From assembly GCF_035998295.1 (NCBI RefSeq), contig NZ_DASYHS010000022.1, positions 1 to 34,646 on the forward strand: 34,646 nt of DNA, read 5' to 3'. This DNA comes from DASYHS01 sp035998295 (GTDB taxonomy: Bacteria; Pseudomonadota; Alphaproteobacteria; Azospirillales; Azospirillaceae). The position numbers and the translations under genes are program-made. The notes under the pieces were generated by a model. The model saw only the letters and a list, made by a program, of their open reading frames with translations. It ran no database searches and was not told the DNA's origin. Positions 7,492-16,015 of the stretch are shown one piece after another. Numbering within the stretch: position 1 is the stretch's first letter; every line of letters starts with the position of its first letter.

Positions 7492-8916
7492 TTGCGCTAC
7501 GTCAGCACCCGGGGACAGGCCCCCGTACTTGGTTTCGACGACGTCCTCCTGGCCGGGCTCGCCGGCGACGGCGGCCTCTACGTCCCGGAGTCCTGGCCCG
7601 TCTTCTCCGCCGCGCAATGGCGCGAGATGCGGGGGCTGGACTATCGCGGGCTCGCGGTCCGGGTGATGGAACCCTTCGTCGAGGGCGCGCTGCGCCGCGA
7701 CGAGCTGGCGGCCCTGGTGGATGGCGCATACGCGACCTTCGCGCATCCGGCCGTGACGCCGCTGGTCCAGGTCGACCACCGCCTGTGGGCGATGGAGCTG
7801 TTCCACGGCCCGACGCTCGCGTTCAAGGACGTGGCGCTCCAGCTCCTCGGCCGGCTGTTCGACCACGTGCTGCGCCGCAGGGGCGAGCGCATCACGGTGG
7901 TCGGGGCGACCTCGGGCGATACCGGGTCGGCCGCGATCGAGGCGTGCCGGGACCGGGACGCGATCGACGTCTTCATCCTGCATCCCCGCGGCCGGACCTC
8001 GGAGGTGCAGCGCCGGCAGATGACGACGGTGCTCTCGCCCAACGTCCACAACATCGCGGTCGAGGGCACGTTCGACGACTGCCAGGACATGGTCAAGGCG
8101 ATGTTCAACGACGCGGAGTTCCGCGGCGCGCACGCGCTCTCGGCCGTCAACTCCATCAACTGGGCCCGCATCATGGCCCAGATCGTCTACTACGCGGCGG
8201 GCGCCCTGGCGCTCGGCGCGCCGGACCGGCCGGTCGCCTTCGCGGTGCCGACCGGGAATTTCGGCAACGTCTTCGCGGCCTATGTCGCGCGCCAGATGGG
8301 CCTGCCCATTGAAAGACTGATCGTCGGTACCAATACGAACGACATCCTGGCCCGGTTCTTCGCCAGCGGCACGATGTCGACGGCGCCGGTGACCCCAACG
8401 ATCAGCCCCAGCATGGACATCCAGATCTCAAGCAATTTCGAGCGCCTCCTGTTCGAGCTGCAGGACCGGGACGGCGCCGCGGTCGCGGCCTCCCTGGCCG
8501 AGTTCCGGCGCACCGGCCGCTTCGCCGTGACGCCCGCCCAGCTGGAGCGCGCGCTGGCCCTGTTCAGGGGCCACCGCAGCGGCGAGGAGGAGACGGCCGC
8601 GACCATCGCCGCCATGTACCGCGACGCCGGCTACCTGACCGATCCGCACACCGCGGTCGGCCTGCACGCCGCCCGGGCCGACGACCTCGACCCGGCCGTG
8701 CCGGTCGTGGCGCTGGCCTGCGCGCATCCCGCCAAGTTCCCGGACGCGGTCGAGCGCGCGAGCGGCGTCCGCCCGGCGCTGCCGCCGCACCTGGCCGACC
8801 TCTACGAGCGCGAGGAGCGCCTCGCCGTGCTGCCCAACGACCTCGCCGCCGTCCAGGACTTCGTCCGCACCCATACCCGCGTCCAGGCCCGCGTGCAGGC
8901 GGGAGGCCGGGCATGA
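7492..8916 (+). CDS. thrC: Threonine synthase
   Basis: A PLP enzyme converting O-phosphohomoserine to threonine in the cytoplasm; the matching homoserine kinase is at 15020-15982. The 474 residues begin with the family signature MRYVSTRG, then a segment with GFDDVLLAGLAGDGGLYVP. The PLP lysine is K112 in TLAFKDVALQ; GATSGDTGSAAIEA is the phosphate/PLP-binding segment, and GNFGNVFAAYVARQMGLP and FPDAVERA near the C-terminus are also typical. The length matches the long (class I) bacterial form. The start is a TTG, chosen because the canonical N-terminus begins exactly there; a GGAG about 12 bases upstream can serve as ribosome site and no in-frame ATG fits. The stop overlaps the next start as ATGA. 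Confidence 0.96.
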   Translation: MRYVSTRGQAPVLGFDDVLLAGLAGDGGLYVPESWPVFSAAQWREMRGLDYRGLAVRVMEPFVEGALRRDELAALVDGAYATFAHPAVTPLVQVDHRLWAMELFHGPTLAFKDVALQLLGRLFDHVLRRRGERITVVGATSGDTGSAAIEACRDRDAIDVFILHPRGRTSEVQRRQMTTVLSPNVHNIAVEGTFDDCQDMVKAMFNDAEFRGAHALSAVNSINWARIMAQIVYYAAGALALGAPDRPVAFAVPTGNFGNVFAAYVARQMGLPIERLIVGTNTNDILARFFASGTMSTAPVTPTISPSMDIQISSNFERLLFELQDRDGAAVAASLAEFRRTGRFAVTPAQLERALALFRGHRSGEEETAATIAAMYRDAGYLTDPHTAVGLHAARADDLDPAVPVVALACAHPAKFPDAVERASGVRPALPPHLADLYEREERLAVLPNDLAAVQDFVRTHTRVQARVQAGGRA

Positions 8917-10169
8917 CCGTCCGCTCCACCACGCTCGCCAACGGCCTGCGCGTCGTCACCGACGCGATGCCCGGCGTCGAGACCGTGTCGCTCGGCGTCT
9001 GGGTCGGCGTCGGGACGCGCAACGAGCGGCCCGAGGTGAACGGCGTCGCCCATCTCGTCGAGCACATGGTGTTCAAGGGCACGCGCCGGCGCACCGCCTT
9101 CGAGATCTCCGAGCACATCGAGGCGGTCGGCGGGCACCTCAACGCCTACACGACGCGCGAGCACACCGCGTATTACTGCAAGGTCCTGAAGGAGGACGCG
9201 GCCCTCGGCCTCGACATCATCGCCGACATGCTCCAGCACAGCCTGCTCGACGAGGGCGAGCTGGCGCGCGAGCGCGCGGTGGTCCTGCAGGAGATCGGCC
9301 AGGCCGAGGACACGCCCGACGACATCGTCTTCGACCGCTTCCAGGAGGCGGCGTTCCCGGACCAGGGGGTCGGGCGCCCGGTGCTGGGCCGGCCCGAGAT
9401 CGTCGGCGCGCTGCCGCGCACGGCGCTGGTCGACTACATCGGCGGCTATTATTCCGGCGAGCGGATGGTGCTCGCCGCCGCCGGGGCCATCGACCACGAC
9501 CGGTTCGTCGCGATGGCGGAGGCGGCGTTCCGCGACCTGCCGGCCCACCGGCCGGGGACGGTCGACCGCACGCGCTACGTCGGCGGCGACTTCCGCGAGG
9601 AGCGCGACCTGGAGCAGCTCCACTTCGTCCTGGGCTTCGACGGCGTCGGCATCCACGACGAGGACTATTACGCCCATTCGGTGATGTCGACGCTGCTCGG
9701 CGGCGGGATGTCGTCGCGCCTGTTCCAGGAGGTGCGCGAGCGCCGCGGCCTGGCCTACAGCGTCCACACCTTCTCCGGCGCCTACGACGACGGCGGGCTG
9801 TTCGGCATCTATGCCGGCACCGGCCCCGAGCAGGCGGCCGAGCTGATCCCGGTCGTGTGCGCCGAGGTCCGGCGCGTCGCCGAGGATGCGACCGAGGAGG
9901 AGGTGCGGCGCGCGCGCAGCCAGCTCAAGGCCGGCATCCTGATGTCGCTGGAGAGCACCATGTCGCGCTGCGAGCAGCTCGGCCAGCAGTTCCTGACCTT
10001 CGGCCGCCATCTGCCGACCGAGGAGATCGTCCGCCGGATCGAGGAGGTCGACCTGGAGGCCGTGCGCAAGACGGCGCGGCGGCTGCGCAGGAGCAGGCCG
10101 ACCGTCGCCGCGCTCGGCCCGCTGCAGGACGTGGAGGACTATGCACGCATCGCCGCACGGCTCGACTGA
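8913..10169 (+). CDS. M16 family zinc peptidase (mitochondrial-processing-peptidase-like)
   Basis: A 418-residue pitrilysin-clan peptidase resembling the beta subunit of mitochondrial processing peptidase. The inverted zinc motif HXXEH is HLVEH at residues 47-51, followed by MVFKGT; the distal glutamate is expected in the ERAVVLQEIGQAED segment. The C-terminal half carries LGGGMSSRLFQEVRERRGLAYSVH, the family's substrate-clamping region, so both half-domains are present. There is no signal peptide. It is translationally coupled to thrC. This thrC-M16-acetyltransferase arrangement is common in alphaproteobacteria. Its substrates in bacteria are not established. Confidence 0.95.
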   Translation: MTVRSTTLANGLRVVTDAMPGVETVSLGVWVGVGTRNERPEVNGVAHLVEHMVFKGTRRRTAFEISEHIEAVGGHLNAYTTREHTAYYCKVLKEDAALGLDIIADMLQHSLLDEGELARERAVVLQEIGQAEDTPDDIVFDRFQEAAFPDQGVGRPVLGRPEIVGALPRTALVDYIGGYYSGERMVLAAAGAIDHDRFVAMAEAAFRDLPAHRPGTVDRTRYVGGDFREERDLEQLHFVLGFDGVGIHDEDYYAHSVMSTLLGGGMSSRLFQEVRERRGLAYSVHTFSGAYDDGGLFGIYAGTGPEQAAELIPVVCAEVRRVAEDATEEEVRRARSQLKAGILMSLESTMSRCEQLGQQFLTFGRHLPTEEIVRRIEEVDLEAVRKTARRLRRSRPTVAALGPLQDVEDYARIAARLD

Positions 10170-10217
10170 GCGCCGCCCGGGCCGGGCCTTCCGGTGCCGG
10201 CTCGGGAGGGTTCCTCC

Positions 10218-10808
10218 TTGATAGGGCTGCTGCGGGGCGGCCTGCTCGGCCCCCCGGCGATCCGGCTGGACGGCGCGCGGGTCTATCTCCGGCCGCCCCA
10301 GGGGCGGGACTGGCAGGAATGGGCCGAGCTGCGGCGGGATTCGCGCGCGTTCCTGACGCCGTGGGAGCCGACCTGGCCGGCGGACGCGCTCGCCCGCTCG
10401 GCCTTCCTGCGCCGCCTGCGCCGGCAGACGCTGGAATGGCGCGACGACGAGGCCTACGGGTTCCTGGTCTTCGACCGCGCGAGCGACGCCCTGGTCGGCG
10501 GCATCGGCCTCAGCAACGTCCGCCGCGGCGTGGCGCAGACCGGAACCGTCGGCTACTGGGTCGGCGAGGCGCAAGCCCGGCGGGGCTTCACCAGCGAGGC
10601 GACCCGGCTGGTCGTCGACTTCGCGTTCCACCAGCTCGGCCTGCACCGGGTCGAGGCCGCGTGCCTGCCGACCAACGCCGCGAGCCGCGGCCTGCTGGAG
10701 AAGGTGGGGTTCCGCTACGAGGGCTACGCCCGCGGCTACCTGCGCATCGACGGCGCATGGCGGGACCACGTGCTGTACGCGGTCCTGCGCGAGGACTGGG
10801 CGGGCTGA
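10218..10808 (+). CDS. GNAT N-acetyltransferase, RimJ type
   Basis: A 196-residue protein of the RimJ/RimL branch of GNAT enzymes, which acetylate protein N-termini (RimJ acts on ribosomal protein S5) or similar amines with acetyl-CoA. Family features in order: IRLDGARVYLRPP, LTPWEPTWP, LVGGIGLSNVRRGVAQTGTVGYWVGE, the acetyl-CoA loop QARRGFTSEA, LGLHRVEAACLPTNAASRGLLEKVGF and YLRIDGAWRDHVLYA. The start is taken as TTG at 10218 because GGGAGGG lies 7 bases upstream; an in-frame GTG at 10194 would add 8 residues. It lies 48 bases downstream of the M16 gene, probably in the same transcript. The substrate cannot be read from the sequence. Confidence 0.88.
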   Translation: MIGLLRGGLLGPPAIRLDGARVYLRPPQGRDWQEWAELRRDSRAFLTPWEPTWPADALARSAFLRRLRRQTLEWRDDEAYGFLVFDRASDALVGGIGLSNVRRGVAQTGTVGYWVGEAQARRGFTSEATRLVVDFAFHQLGLHRVEAACLPTNAASRGLLEKVGFRYEGYARGYLRIDGAWRDHVLYAVLREDWAG

Positions 10809-10810
10809 GT

Positions 10811-10852
10811 GGGCGGCCGGTCAGGCGTTCGGGCGGCCGGCCGGTCAGGCGT
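10811..10852. repeat. Imperfect direct repeat at the yqgE 3' end
   Basis: GGGCGGCCGG-TCAGGCGT occurs at 10811-10828 and again at 10831-10852 with an extra CCGG inside. The second copy contains the yqgE stop codon, so the last bases of that gene appear duplicated downstream of it, filling the gap to the convergent acetyltransferase gene. No hairpin with a T-tract is evident. Confidence 0.5.
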
Positions 10853-11420
10853 GGCCGGCCTCGGCGCTCAGCATGAACGGGCTGACGCCGATCTTGGCGA
10901 TGGCCCGGTCCCATTTGGTCTCGATGTCGCCATCGAACAGCAGGCTCTGGTCGGCGGTGACGTGGAGCCAGCCATTGGCCTGGATCTCGGCGTCGAGCTG
11001 CCCCGGCCCCCAGCCGGCGTAGCCGAGCGCCAGCAGGCTGCGGCGCGGGCCGGCGTCCTCGGCGATCGCGCGCAGGATGTCCACCGTCGCCGTCACCGCC
11101 ACCTCCTCGTCGACCAAGAGGGTGCCGTCGCGCACGAAATCGGCGGAATGCAGGACGAAGCCGCGCGCCGGCTCCACCGGGCCGCCGAAATACACCGGCC
11201 GGTCGCGGGCCGAGACGCCGGCCTCGATCCCGAGCTGCTCCAGCAGGTCGGGAAAGTTGATCGCGTCGAAAAGCCTGTTCACCACCAGCCCCATGGCGCC
11301 CTCCTCGGTGTGGGCGCAGACATAGATCACCGCGCGCGAGAAGCGCGGGTCCGGCATGTTCGGCATGGCGATCAGCAGTTGCCCCGTCAGATAGTCTGGG
11401 CCATCGGTTGCGTCGGTCAT
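10845..11420 (-). CDS. yqgE: YqgE/AlgH family protein (DUF179)
   Basis: A 191-residue member of the YqgE/AlgH family, a widespread cytoplasmic protein of unresolved function; AlgH was first named for an effect on alginate production in Pseudomonas. Typical segments are LTGQLLIAMPNMPDPRFSRAVIYVC with AHTEEGAMGLVVN at the N-terminus, YFGGPVEPARGFVLHS in the middle, and LLALGYAGWGPGQLDAEI with NGWL towards the C-terminus. The ATG is preceded by GGAAGGAAA. The gene is divergent from the DsbD-like gene across about 170 bases. Confidence 0.94.
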   Translation of the reverse strand: MTDATDGPDYLTGQLLIAMPNMPDPRFSRAVIYVCAHTEEGAMGLVVNRLFDAINFPDLLEQLGIEAGVSARDRPVYFGGPVEPARGFVLHSADFVRDGTLLVDEEVAVTATVDILRAIAEDAGPRRSLLALGYAGWGPGQLDAEIQANGWLHVTADQSLLFDGDIETKWDRAIAKIGVSPFMLSAEAGHA

Positions 11421-11590
11421 GCGCGGCTTTCCTTCCGGTCGGTCCCCGGCGCGGGGGCCGGGACATCAGTCTATCACGACAACAGTTTCGGGCGGCACTG
11501 TGCCCCGCGACGGCATGCCACCTATATGGGGGCCACAGGACGTGCGATCCTGATATGGAAAGTGACAGTCCCGGCGGCGAGTGGGGTCCC

Positions 11591-13675
11591 GTGATCAGGC
11601 AACTGGCGGCATCGGCGCTTCTTCTTCTGACGGCCGCCGCCTCCCAGGCGCTGGCGGCGGCGGGGCCGTGGCAGCAGGCGGACATGGTGGAGGCGCGCCT
11701 CGTCTCGGCGGTGGAGGCGACGGGCGGGCTCGATCGCGTCCCGCTCGGCCTCCAGGTCCGCCTCGCGCCGGGCTGGAAGACCTATTGGCGCTCTCCCGGC
11801 GACGCCGGGCTGCCGCCGGTCCTGGACTGGTCGGGTTCCGCCAACCTGGAGGAGGCGGCGCTGGCCTGGCCGGCGCCCCACCGGTTCACCCTGTTCGGGC
11901 TGGAGACCTTCGGCTACGACGCGGAGGTGGTCTTCCCGATCGAGGCGGCGCCGGCGCGGCCGGGCGAGCCCCTCGACCTGAAGGCCGCGGTCGACCTGCT
12001 GGTGTGCAGCGACGTCTGCGTGCCGCAGCGCTTCGACCTCGACCTGGCGCTGCCCGCCGGCCCGGCGGCGCCCGGCGACGAGGCGCAGCTGATCGACCGC
12101 TACCGGGCGCTGGTCCCGGGGGACGGCACGGCCAGCGGCCTTTCGGTCGAGCAGGTCTCCGTCACGGAGGGCGGGCTGCGGGTCGTGGCCCGGGGCCGCG
12201 AGCCCCTGGTCGAGCCGGACGTGTTCGTCGAGACCGGGGCCGGGCATGCCTTCGCGGCGCCCGAGCTGTCGTTCTCCGACGGCGGGCACCGCGCCGTGAT
12301 CGACCTGCCGCTGGCGCCGGCCTCCGCCGCGGCGGCGCCGGTCGAGCCGGGCCGGCCGCTGGTCCTGACGCTGGTCGACGGCGCGCGCTCGGCCGAGCTG
12401 CGCGTGGCCCCGTCGGCGGCTGCCGCCGGGCCGATGGCGGGTGAAGCCGGGGCGCTGCCGGCGATCCTGGCGCTGGCGCTGCTCGGCGGGCTGATCTTGA
12501 ACCTGATGCCCTGCGTGCTGCCGGTCCTGTCGCTGAAGCTGTTCTCGGTGATCGGCCACGGCGCCGCCGCCCCGGGGGCGATACGGGCGGGCTTCCTCGC
12601 CTCGGCCGCCGGCATCCTGTTCTCCTTCCTGCTGCTCGCCGCGGTGCTGGTCGGCCTGCGCGAGGCGGGGGCCGCGGTCGGCTGGGGCATCCAGTTCCAG
12701 CAGCCGCTGTTCCTCGCCTTCATGGCCGTCGTCGTGACGCTGTTCGCGGGCAATCTCTGGGGCCTGTTCGAGGTCCCGCTGCCCTGGCGGCTCGCCCGGC
12801 TGGCGGGCGGCGGCGGCGGGCGGCCGACCCTGGCCGGGCATTTCGCGACCGGCGCCTTCGCGACCCTGCTGGCGACGCCCTGCTCGGCCCCCTTCCTCGG
12901 CACGGCGGTCGGCTTCGCGCTCGCCCGCGGGCCCGCGGAGATCCTGGCGGTGTTCACGGCGCTGGGGATCGGGCTGGCGTCGCCCTATCTCCTGGTCGCG
13001 GCATGGCCGCGCCTCGCGGCGCTGCTGCCGCGCCCGGGGCGCTGGATGATCGTGCTGCGCCGGGTGCTGGGCGCGACGCTGGCGCTGACGGCGGTGTGGC
13101 TGCTGTCGGTGCTGGCCGTGCAGGTCGGGGCCGCGGCGGCCTACGCGGTGGGCGGGGCGCTGGCGGCGGCGCTGCTGGCGCTGGCGCTGCGCCGCCGGCT
13201 GCCGCCGGGCCTGCGCCCGGCCGGCGCCATGGCGGCGGTCGTGCTGGCGCTCGCCGCGCTGGGCGTGCCGGCCGTGCTGGAACGCACGGCGCAGGCGGCT
13301 CCCGATTCGGCCGCGGACGCGCGATGGGCCCGCTTCGACCTCGACCAGGTGCGCGCGCGGGTGGCCGAGGGACGGGTCGTGCTCGTTGACGTGACGGCGG
13401 ACTGGTGCATCACCTGCCGGGCCAACAAGATGCTGGTCCTCGGCCGCGGCGAGGTTGCCCGCCGGCTGTCGGACGACGTGCTGGCGATGCAGGCGGACTG
13501 GACGCTGCCCGACCCGGAGATCGCCGGCTATCTCGCGAGCTTCGGGCGCTACGGCATCCCGTTCGACGTCGTCTACGGCCCGGCGGCCCCCGAGGGGATC
13601 GCGCTGCCGGAGCTGCTGTCGGAGCAGGCGGTGCTGGACGCGTTCGACCAGGCAGCCGGGCGTCCCGCCACCTGA
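11591..13675 (+). CDS. DsbD/ScsB-like thiol:disulfide interchange protein
   Basis: A membrane protein that carries reducing power from cytoplasmic thioredoxin to periplasmic thiols. In order: signal peptide (residues 1 to about 23); ScsB-type periplasmic domain with KTYWRSPGDAGLPP and the cysteine pair C139/C143 (CSDVC); an eight-helix DsbD domain with C308 in NLMPCVLPVLSLK and C431 in ATPCSAPFLGT; and a C-terminal thioredoxin-like domain with CITC at 606-609 (DWCITCRANK). All three redox pairs are present, so electron relay should be intact. The N-terminal domain resembles ScsB (suppressor of copper sensitivity) more than classical DsbD. GTG at 11591 is chosen because it directly precedes the signal peptide; ATG at 11555 is an alternative that adds 12 residues. 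Length 694 residues. Confidence 0.9.
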   Translation: MIRQLAASALLLLTAAASQALAAAGPWQQADMVEARLVSAVEATGGLDRVPLGLQVRLAPGWKTYWRSPGDAGLPPVLDWSGSANLEEAALAWPAPHRFTLFGLETFGYDAEVVFPIEAAPARPGEPLDLKAAVDLLVCSDVCVPQRFDLDLALPAGPAAPGDEAQLIDRYRALVPGDGTASGLSVEQVSVTEGGLRVVARGREPLVEPDVFVETGAGHAFAAPELSFSDGGHRAVIDLPLAPASAAAAPVEPGRPLVLTLVDGARSAELRVAPSAAAAGPMAGEAGALPAILALALLGGLILNLMPCVLPVLSLKLFSVIGHGAAAPGAIRAGFLASAAGILFSFLLLAAVLVGLREAGAAVGWGIQFQQPLFLAFMAVVVTLFAGNLWGLFEVPLPWRLARLAGGGGGRPTLAGHFATGAFATLLATPCSAPFLGTAVGFALARGPAEILAVFTALGIGLASPYLLVAAWPRLAALLPRPGRWMIVLRRVLGATLALTAVWLLSVLAVQVGAAAAYAVGGALAAALLALALRRRLPPGLRPAGAMAAVVLALAALGVPAVLERTAQAAPDSAADARWARFDLDQVRARVAEGRVVLVDVTADWCITCRANKMLVLGRGEVARRLSDDVLAMQADWTLPDPEIAGYLASFGRYGIPFDVVYGPAAPEGIALPELLSEQAVLDAFDQAAGRPAT

Positions 13676-13766
13676 CACTTTTGGTTTTTCGAAGGTGCGC
13701 ACTTGCTCCCCGGCTCGTAGCGGGGCTATGAGAGGGCACCAATAAACCTGCGGGAGTTCCGAGACG

Positions 13767-14246
13767 ATGGCGATTCAGGCTGGAGAAAAGATTCCGTCGG
13801 TGAAGCTCAAGCATCTGACCGAGAACGGAATGCAGGAAGTCGACACCGCCGACCTGTTCGGCGGCAAGAAGGTCGTCGCCTTTTCGGTTCCGGGCGCCTT
13901 CACGCCGACCTGCTCCGCCCGGCACCTGCCCGGCTTCGTCGATCATGCGGACGAATTCAAGGCGAAGGGCTACGAGGTCGTGTGCCTCGCGGTCAACGAC
14001 CCGTTCGTGATGGACGCCTGGGGCAAGTCGGCCAACGCGTCCGGCAAGGTCCAGATGCTGCCCGACGGCAACGGCGAGTTCACCCGGGCGCTGGGCCTGG
14101 AGATGGACGGCTCGGGCTACGGCCTCGGCCAGCGCGGCCAGCGTTTCGCCCTGGTCGCGGAGAACGGCGTGGTGAAGCAGCTCTTCGTCGAGAAGCCCGG
14201 CGCCTACGAGGTGTCGAGCGCCGAGAACCTGCTGAAGAACGTCTGA
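13767..14246 (+). CDS. Peroxiredoxin, Prx5/AhpE-like
   Basis: A 159-residue cytoplasmic thiol peroxidase that reduces H2O2 and alkyl hydroperoxides. The peroxidatic cysteine is C49 in PGAFTPTCS, the Prx5 signature; C73 (EVVCLAVND) is a second cysteine at a position common in bacterial Prx5. Other family segments are LPDGNGEFTRALGLEMD and GLGQRGQRFALVAENGVV. No fused glutaredoxin domain follows, so the reductant is an external thiol or glutaredoxin. In many alphaproteobacteria this gene neighbours ispH-thrB-rnhA; here it faces that operon convergently. A weak promoter (TTGCTC at 13703, TATGAG at 13727) may lie upstream. Confidence 0.95.
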   Translation: MAIQAGEKIPSVKLKHLTENGMQEVDTADLFGGKKVVAFSVPGAFTPTCSARHLPGFVDHADEFKAKGYEVVCLAVNDPFVMDAWGKSANASGKVQMLPDGNGEFTRALGLEMDGSGYGLGQRGQRFALVAENGVVKQLFVEKPGAYEVSSAENLLKNV

Positions 14247-14259
14247 TTTCCGATGCCAT

Positions 14260-14283
14260 CTCTCCCGCCCCCGGGCGGGAGAG
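14260..14283. terminator. Hairpin between convergent peroxiredoxin and RHH genes
   Basis: CTCTCCCGCC (14260-14269) and GGCGGGAGAG (14274-14283) form a perfect 10-bp stem with a 4-base loop, 13 bases after the peroxiredoxin stop. No T-tract follows. Position and stability suggest a terminator for one or both convergent units. Confidence 0.5.
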
Positions 14284-14339
14284 GTGGTCGTCGCATCGAC
14301 CTGCGCCTGCGCCTGCGACGAAGCGTTCCCGGCCGAAGG

Positions 14340-14561
14340 CTAGCCCCATTCCTCGTAGAAGGCCCGGGCTTCGGGACAGGATGCGACGTAGGCGGCCACG
14401 GCATCGCTCTGGGCCCGTATCCGCCCACGGCGTATCCGCCTGGCTTCGCCGACCGCAAGTTCAAGCAGGTACGCGGACAGGCTGATGCCCCGCTGTCCGG
14501 CCACCTCCTCGAGCGTCGACCGGACCTGGTCGTCCAGCCGCACGGAAATCACCCGTCGCAT
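14340..14561 (-). CDS. Small ribbon-helix-helix (CopG/antitoxin-like) protein, no toxin partner seen
   Basis: A 73-residue protein. Residues 3-40 fit a ribbon-helix-helix DNA-binding fold: a beta strand RVISVRLDD, then helix VRSTLEEVAGQRG, turn ISLSAY and helix LLELAVGEARR. The C-terminal part (AVAAYVASCPEARAFYEEWG) resembles the toxin-contacting tail of antitoxins that pair with MazF/PemK-type toxins. The gene starts 5 bases after the rnhA stop and is therefore the last gene of the ispH-thrB-rnhA unit. Only about 90 bases separate it from the convergent peroxiredoxin gene, too few for a toxin. It could be an orphan antitoxin or a repurposed regulator. Confidence 0.8.
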   Translation of the reverse strand: MRRVISVRLDDQVRSTLEEVAGQRGISLSAYLLELAVGEARRIRRGRIRAQSDAVAAYVASCPEARAFYEEWG

Positions 14562-14566
14562 GGCTG

Positions 14567-15016
14567 CTACCGCCGTCCTTCCTCGTTCAGGCCCTTGCGG
14601 GCGAGCGCGTCGGCGCGTTCGTTCTCGGGATGGCCGGCGTGGCCGCGCACCCAGTGGAACTCGACGTCGTGGCGGCGGCTGGCCTCGTCCAGGCGCTGCC
14701 AGAGATCGACGTTCTTGACCGGCTTGCGGTCGGCCGTGACCCAGCCGCGCGCCTTCCAGGCGTGGATCCACTTGGTGATGCCGTCGCGCAGGTACTGGCT
14801 GTCGGTGTGCAGCCGCACCTTCACCGGCCGCTTCATCGCCTCCAGCGCCATGATCGCGGCCAGCAGCTCCATGCGGTTGTTGGTCGTCGCCGGCTCGCCG
14901 CCGCACATCTCCTTCTCGACGTCGCCCCAGCGCAGGATCGCCCCCCAGCCGCCGGGCCCGGGGTTGCCGCTGCACGCACCGTCCGTATAGATGTCGACCA
15001 CGATCAGGGGGGGCAT
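14567..15016 (-). CDS. rnhA: Ribonuclease HI
   Basis: Degrades RNA in RNA-DNA hybrids (R-loops, primers). The protein has 149 residues, the standard size for bacterial RNase HI. All four acidic catalytic residues are visible: D12 in YTDGACSGNPG, E50 in NNRMELLA, D72 in HTDSQYL and D136 in NERADALA; the catalytic-loop histidine is in RGHAGHPENE. The ATG lies 3 bases after the thrB stop. The conserved ispH-thrB-rnhA order supports all three calls. Confidence 0.97.
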   Translation of the reverse strand: MPPLIVVDIYTDGACSGNPGPGGWGAILRWGDVEKEMCGGEPATTNNRMELLAAIMALEAMKRPVKVRLHTDSQYLRDGITKWIHAWKARGWVTADRKPVKNVDLWQRLDEASRRHDVEFHWVRGHAGHPENERADALARKGLNEEGRR

Positions 15017-15019
15017 GAC

Positions 15020-15982
15020 CTAGTCCAGTCCATAGGCGCCGGGACCCCGGACCTGCTGGTGGAAGCGCAGCTTGTGCAGGTATTCCAGCGGGTCCTTGGG
15101 GCGCACGAAGGCGCCGGCGGGGTGGTTCAGCCAGTCGTAGAGGCGGGTCAGCAGGAAGCGCAGCGCGCTGCCGCGCGCCAGCCAGGGCAGCGCGTCCAGC
15201 TCCTCGCGCAGGAACGGGCGCACCCGGCGGTAGGAGCCGAGCATCAGCCGCGCCTTGGTCACGTTGAACTGGCCATCCGGCTCGAAGCACCAGGCGTTCA
15301 GGCAGACCGCGACGTCGTAGGCGAGCTGGTCGGTGCAGGCGAAGTAGAAGTCGATGAAGCCGGTCAGCGTCTCGCCGCGGAAGAACACGTTGTCGGGGAA
15401 CAGGTCGGCATGGATCACGCCCGCGGGCAGCCCGGTCGGCCAGGAGGCCTCCAGCGCGTCCAGCTCATCGGCGAGCTGGGCCGCGAGGCCGGGCTTGACC
15501 TCGTCGGCGCGCTCGCGGCACGCCTCGAACAGCGGCCGCCATCCCGCGAGCGACAGGTTGTTGGCGCGGCGCATCGGGAAGTCGGCGCCGGCCATGTGCA
15601 TGCGCGCCATCGCCTCGCCGAGGCCGGCGCAGTGGAACGGCGCGATGCGCCGCGGCCACATCCCCGACAGGAAGGTCACGATCGCCGCCGGGCGGCCGCA
15701 CAGCTCGCGCAGGGCCCTGCCGTCCGTGCCCTGGAGCGGCAGCGGGCATTCGACGCCCCTGGCCGAGAGATGCTCCATCAACGTCAGGAAGAACGGCAGG
15801 TCCTCGCGCCGGACCCGCTTCTCGTACAGGGTCAGGATGTAGGTCCCGGTCTCCGCGACCAGCATGAAGTTGGAGTTCTCGACGCCCTCGGCGATGCCCT
15901 TGCACGACAGCACGGCGCCGATCGCGTACTGGGCGGCGAAATCGGCGAGATCCTCGTCCGAGACTTCTGTGTAGACGGCCAT
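15020..15982 (-). CDS. thrB: Homoserine kinase, type II (APH-fold)
   Basis: Phosphorylates homoserine with ATP to give the substrate of threonine synthase (encoded at 7492-8916). The 320-residue protein belongs to the aminoglycoside-phosphotransferase-like fold, the form used by alphaproteobacteria, not the GHMP-kinase form of E. coli. Signature parts: GVENSNFML and YILTLYEKR in the N-lobe; the catalytic loop HADLFPDNVFF; the metal-binding GFIDFYFACTD; and a C-terminal LRFHQQVRGPG. It follows ispH by 33 bases and precedes rnhA by 3. No clear ribosome site is visible at the chosen ATG, but the MAVYTEVSDEDL start is typical of the family. Confidence 0.97.
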   Translation of the reverse strand: MAVYTEVSDEDLADFAAQYAIGAVLSCKGIAEGVENSNFMLVAETGTYILTLYEKRVRREDLPFFLTLMEHLSARGVECPLPLQGTDGRALRELCGRPAAIVTFLSGMWPRRIAPFHCAGLGEAMARMHMAGADFPMRRANNLSLAGWRPLFEACRERADEVKPGLAAQLADELDALEASWPTGLPAGVIHADLFPDNVFFRGETLTGFIDFYFACTDQLAYDVAVCLNAWCFEPDGQFNVTKARLMLGSYRRVRPFLREELDALPWLARGSALRFLLTRLYDWLNHPAGAFVRPKDPLEYLHKLRFHQQVRGPGAYGLD

Positions 15983-16015
15983 GGGCGAGCCAGTAGCCCG
16001 ATTCCCGGGCGCGGG

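Noticed and set aside
11408..11590. N-terminal extension of the DsbD-like protein from an upstream start
   Set aside because: The extension overlaps the yqgE start and would bury the signal peptide well inside the protein.
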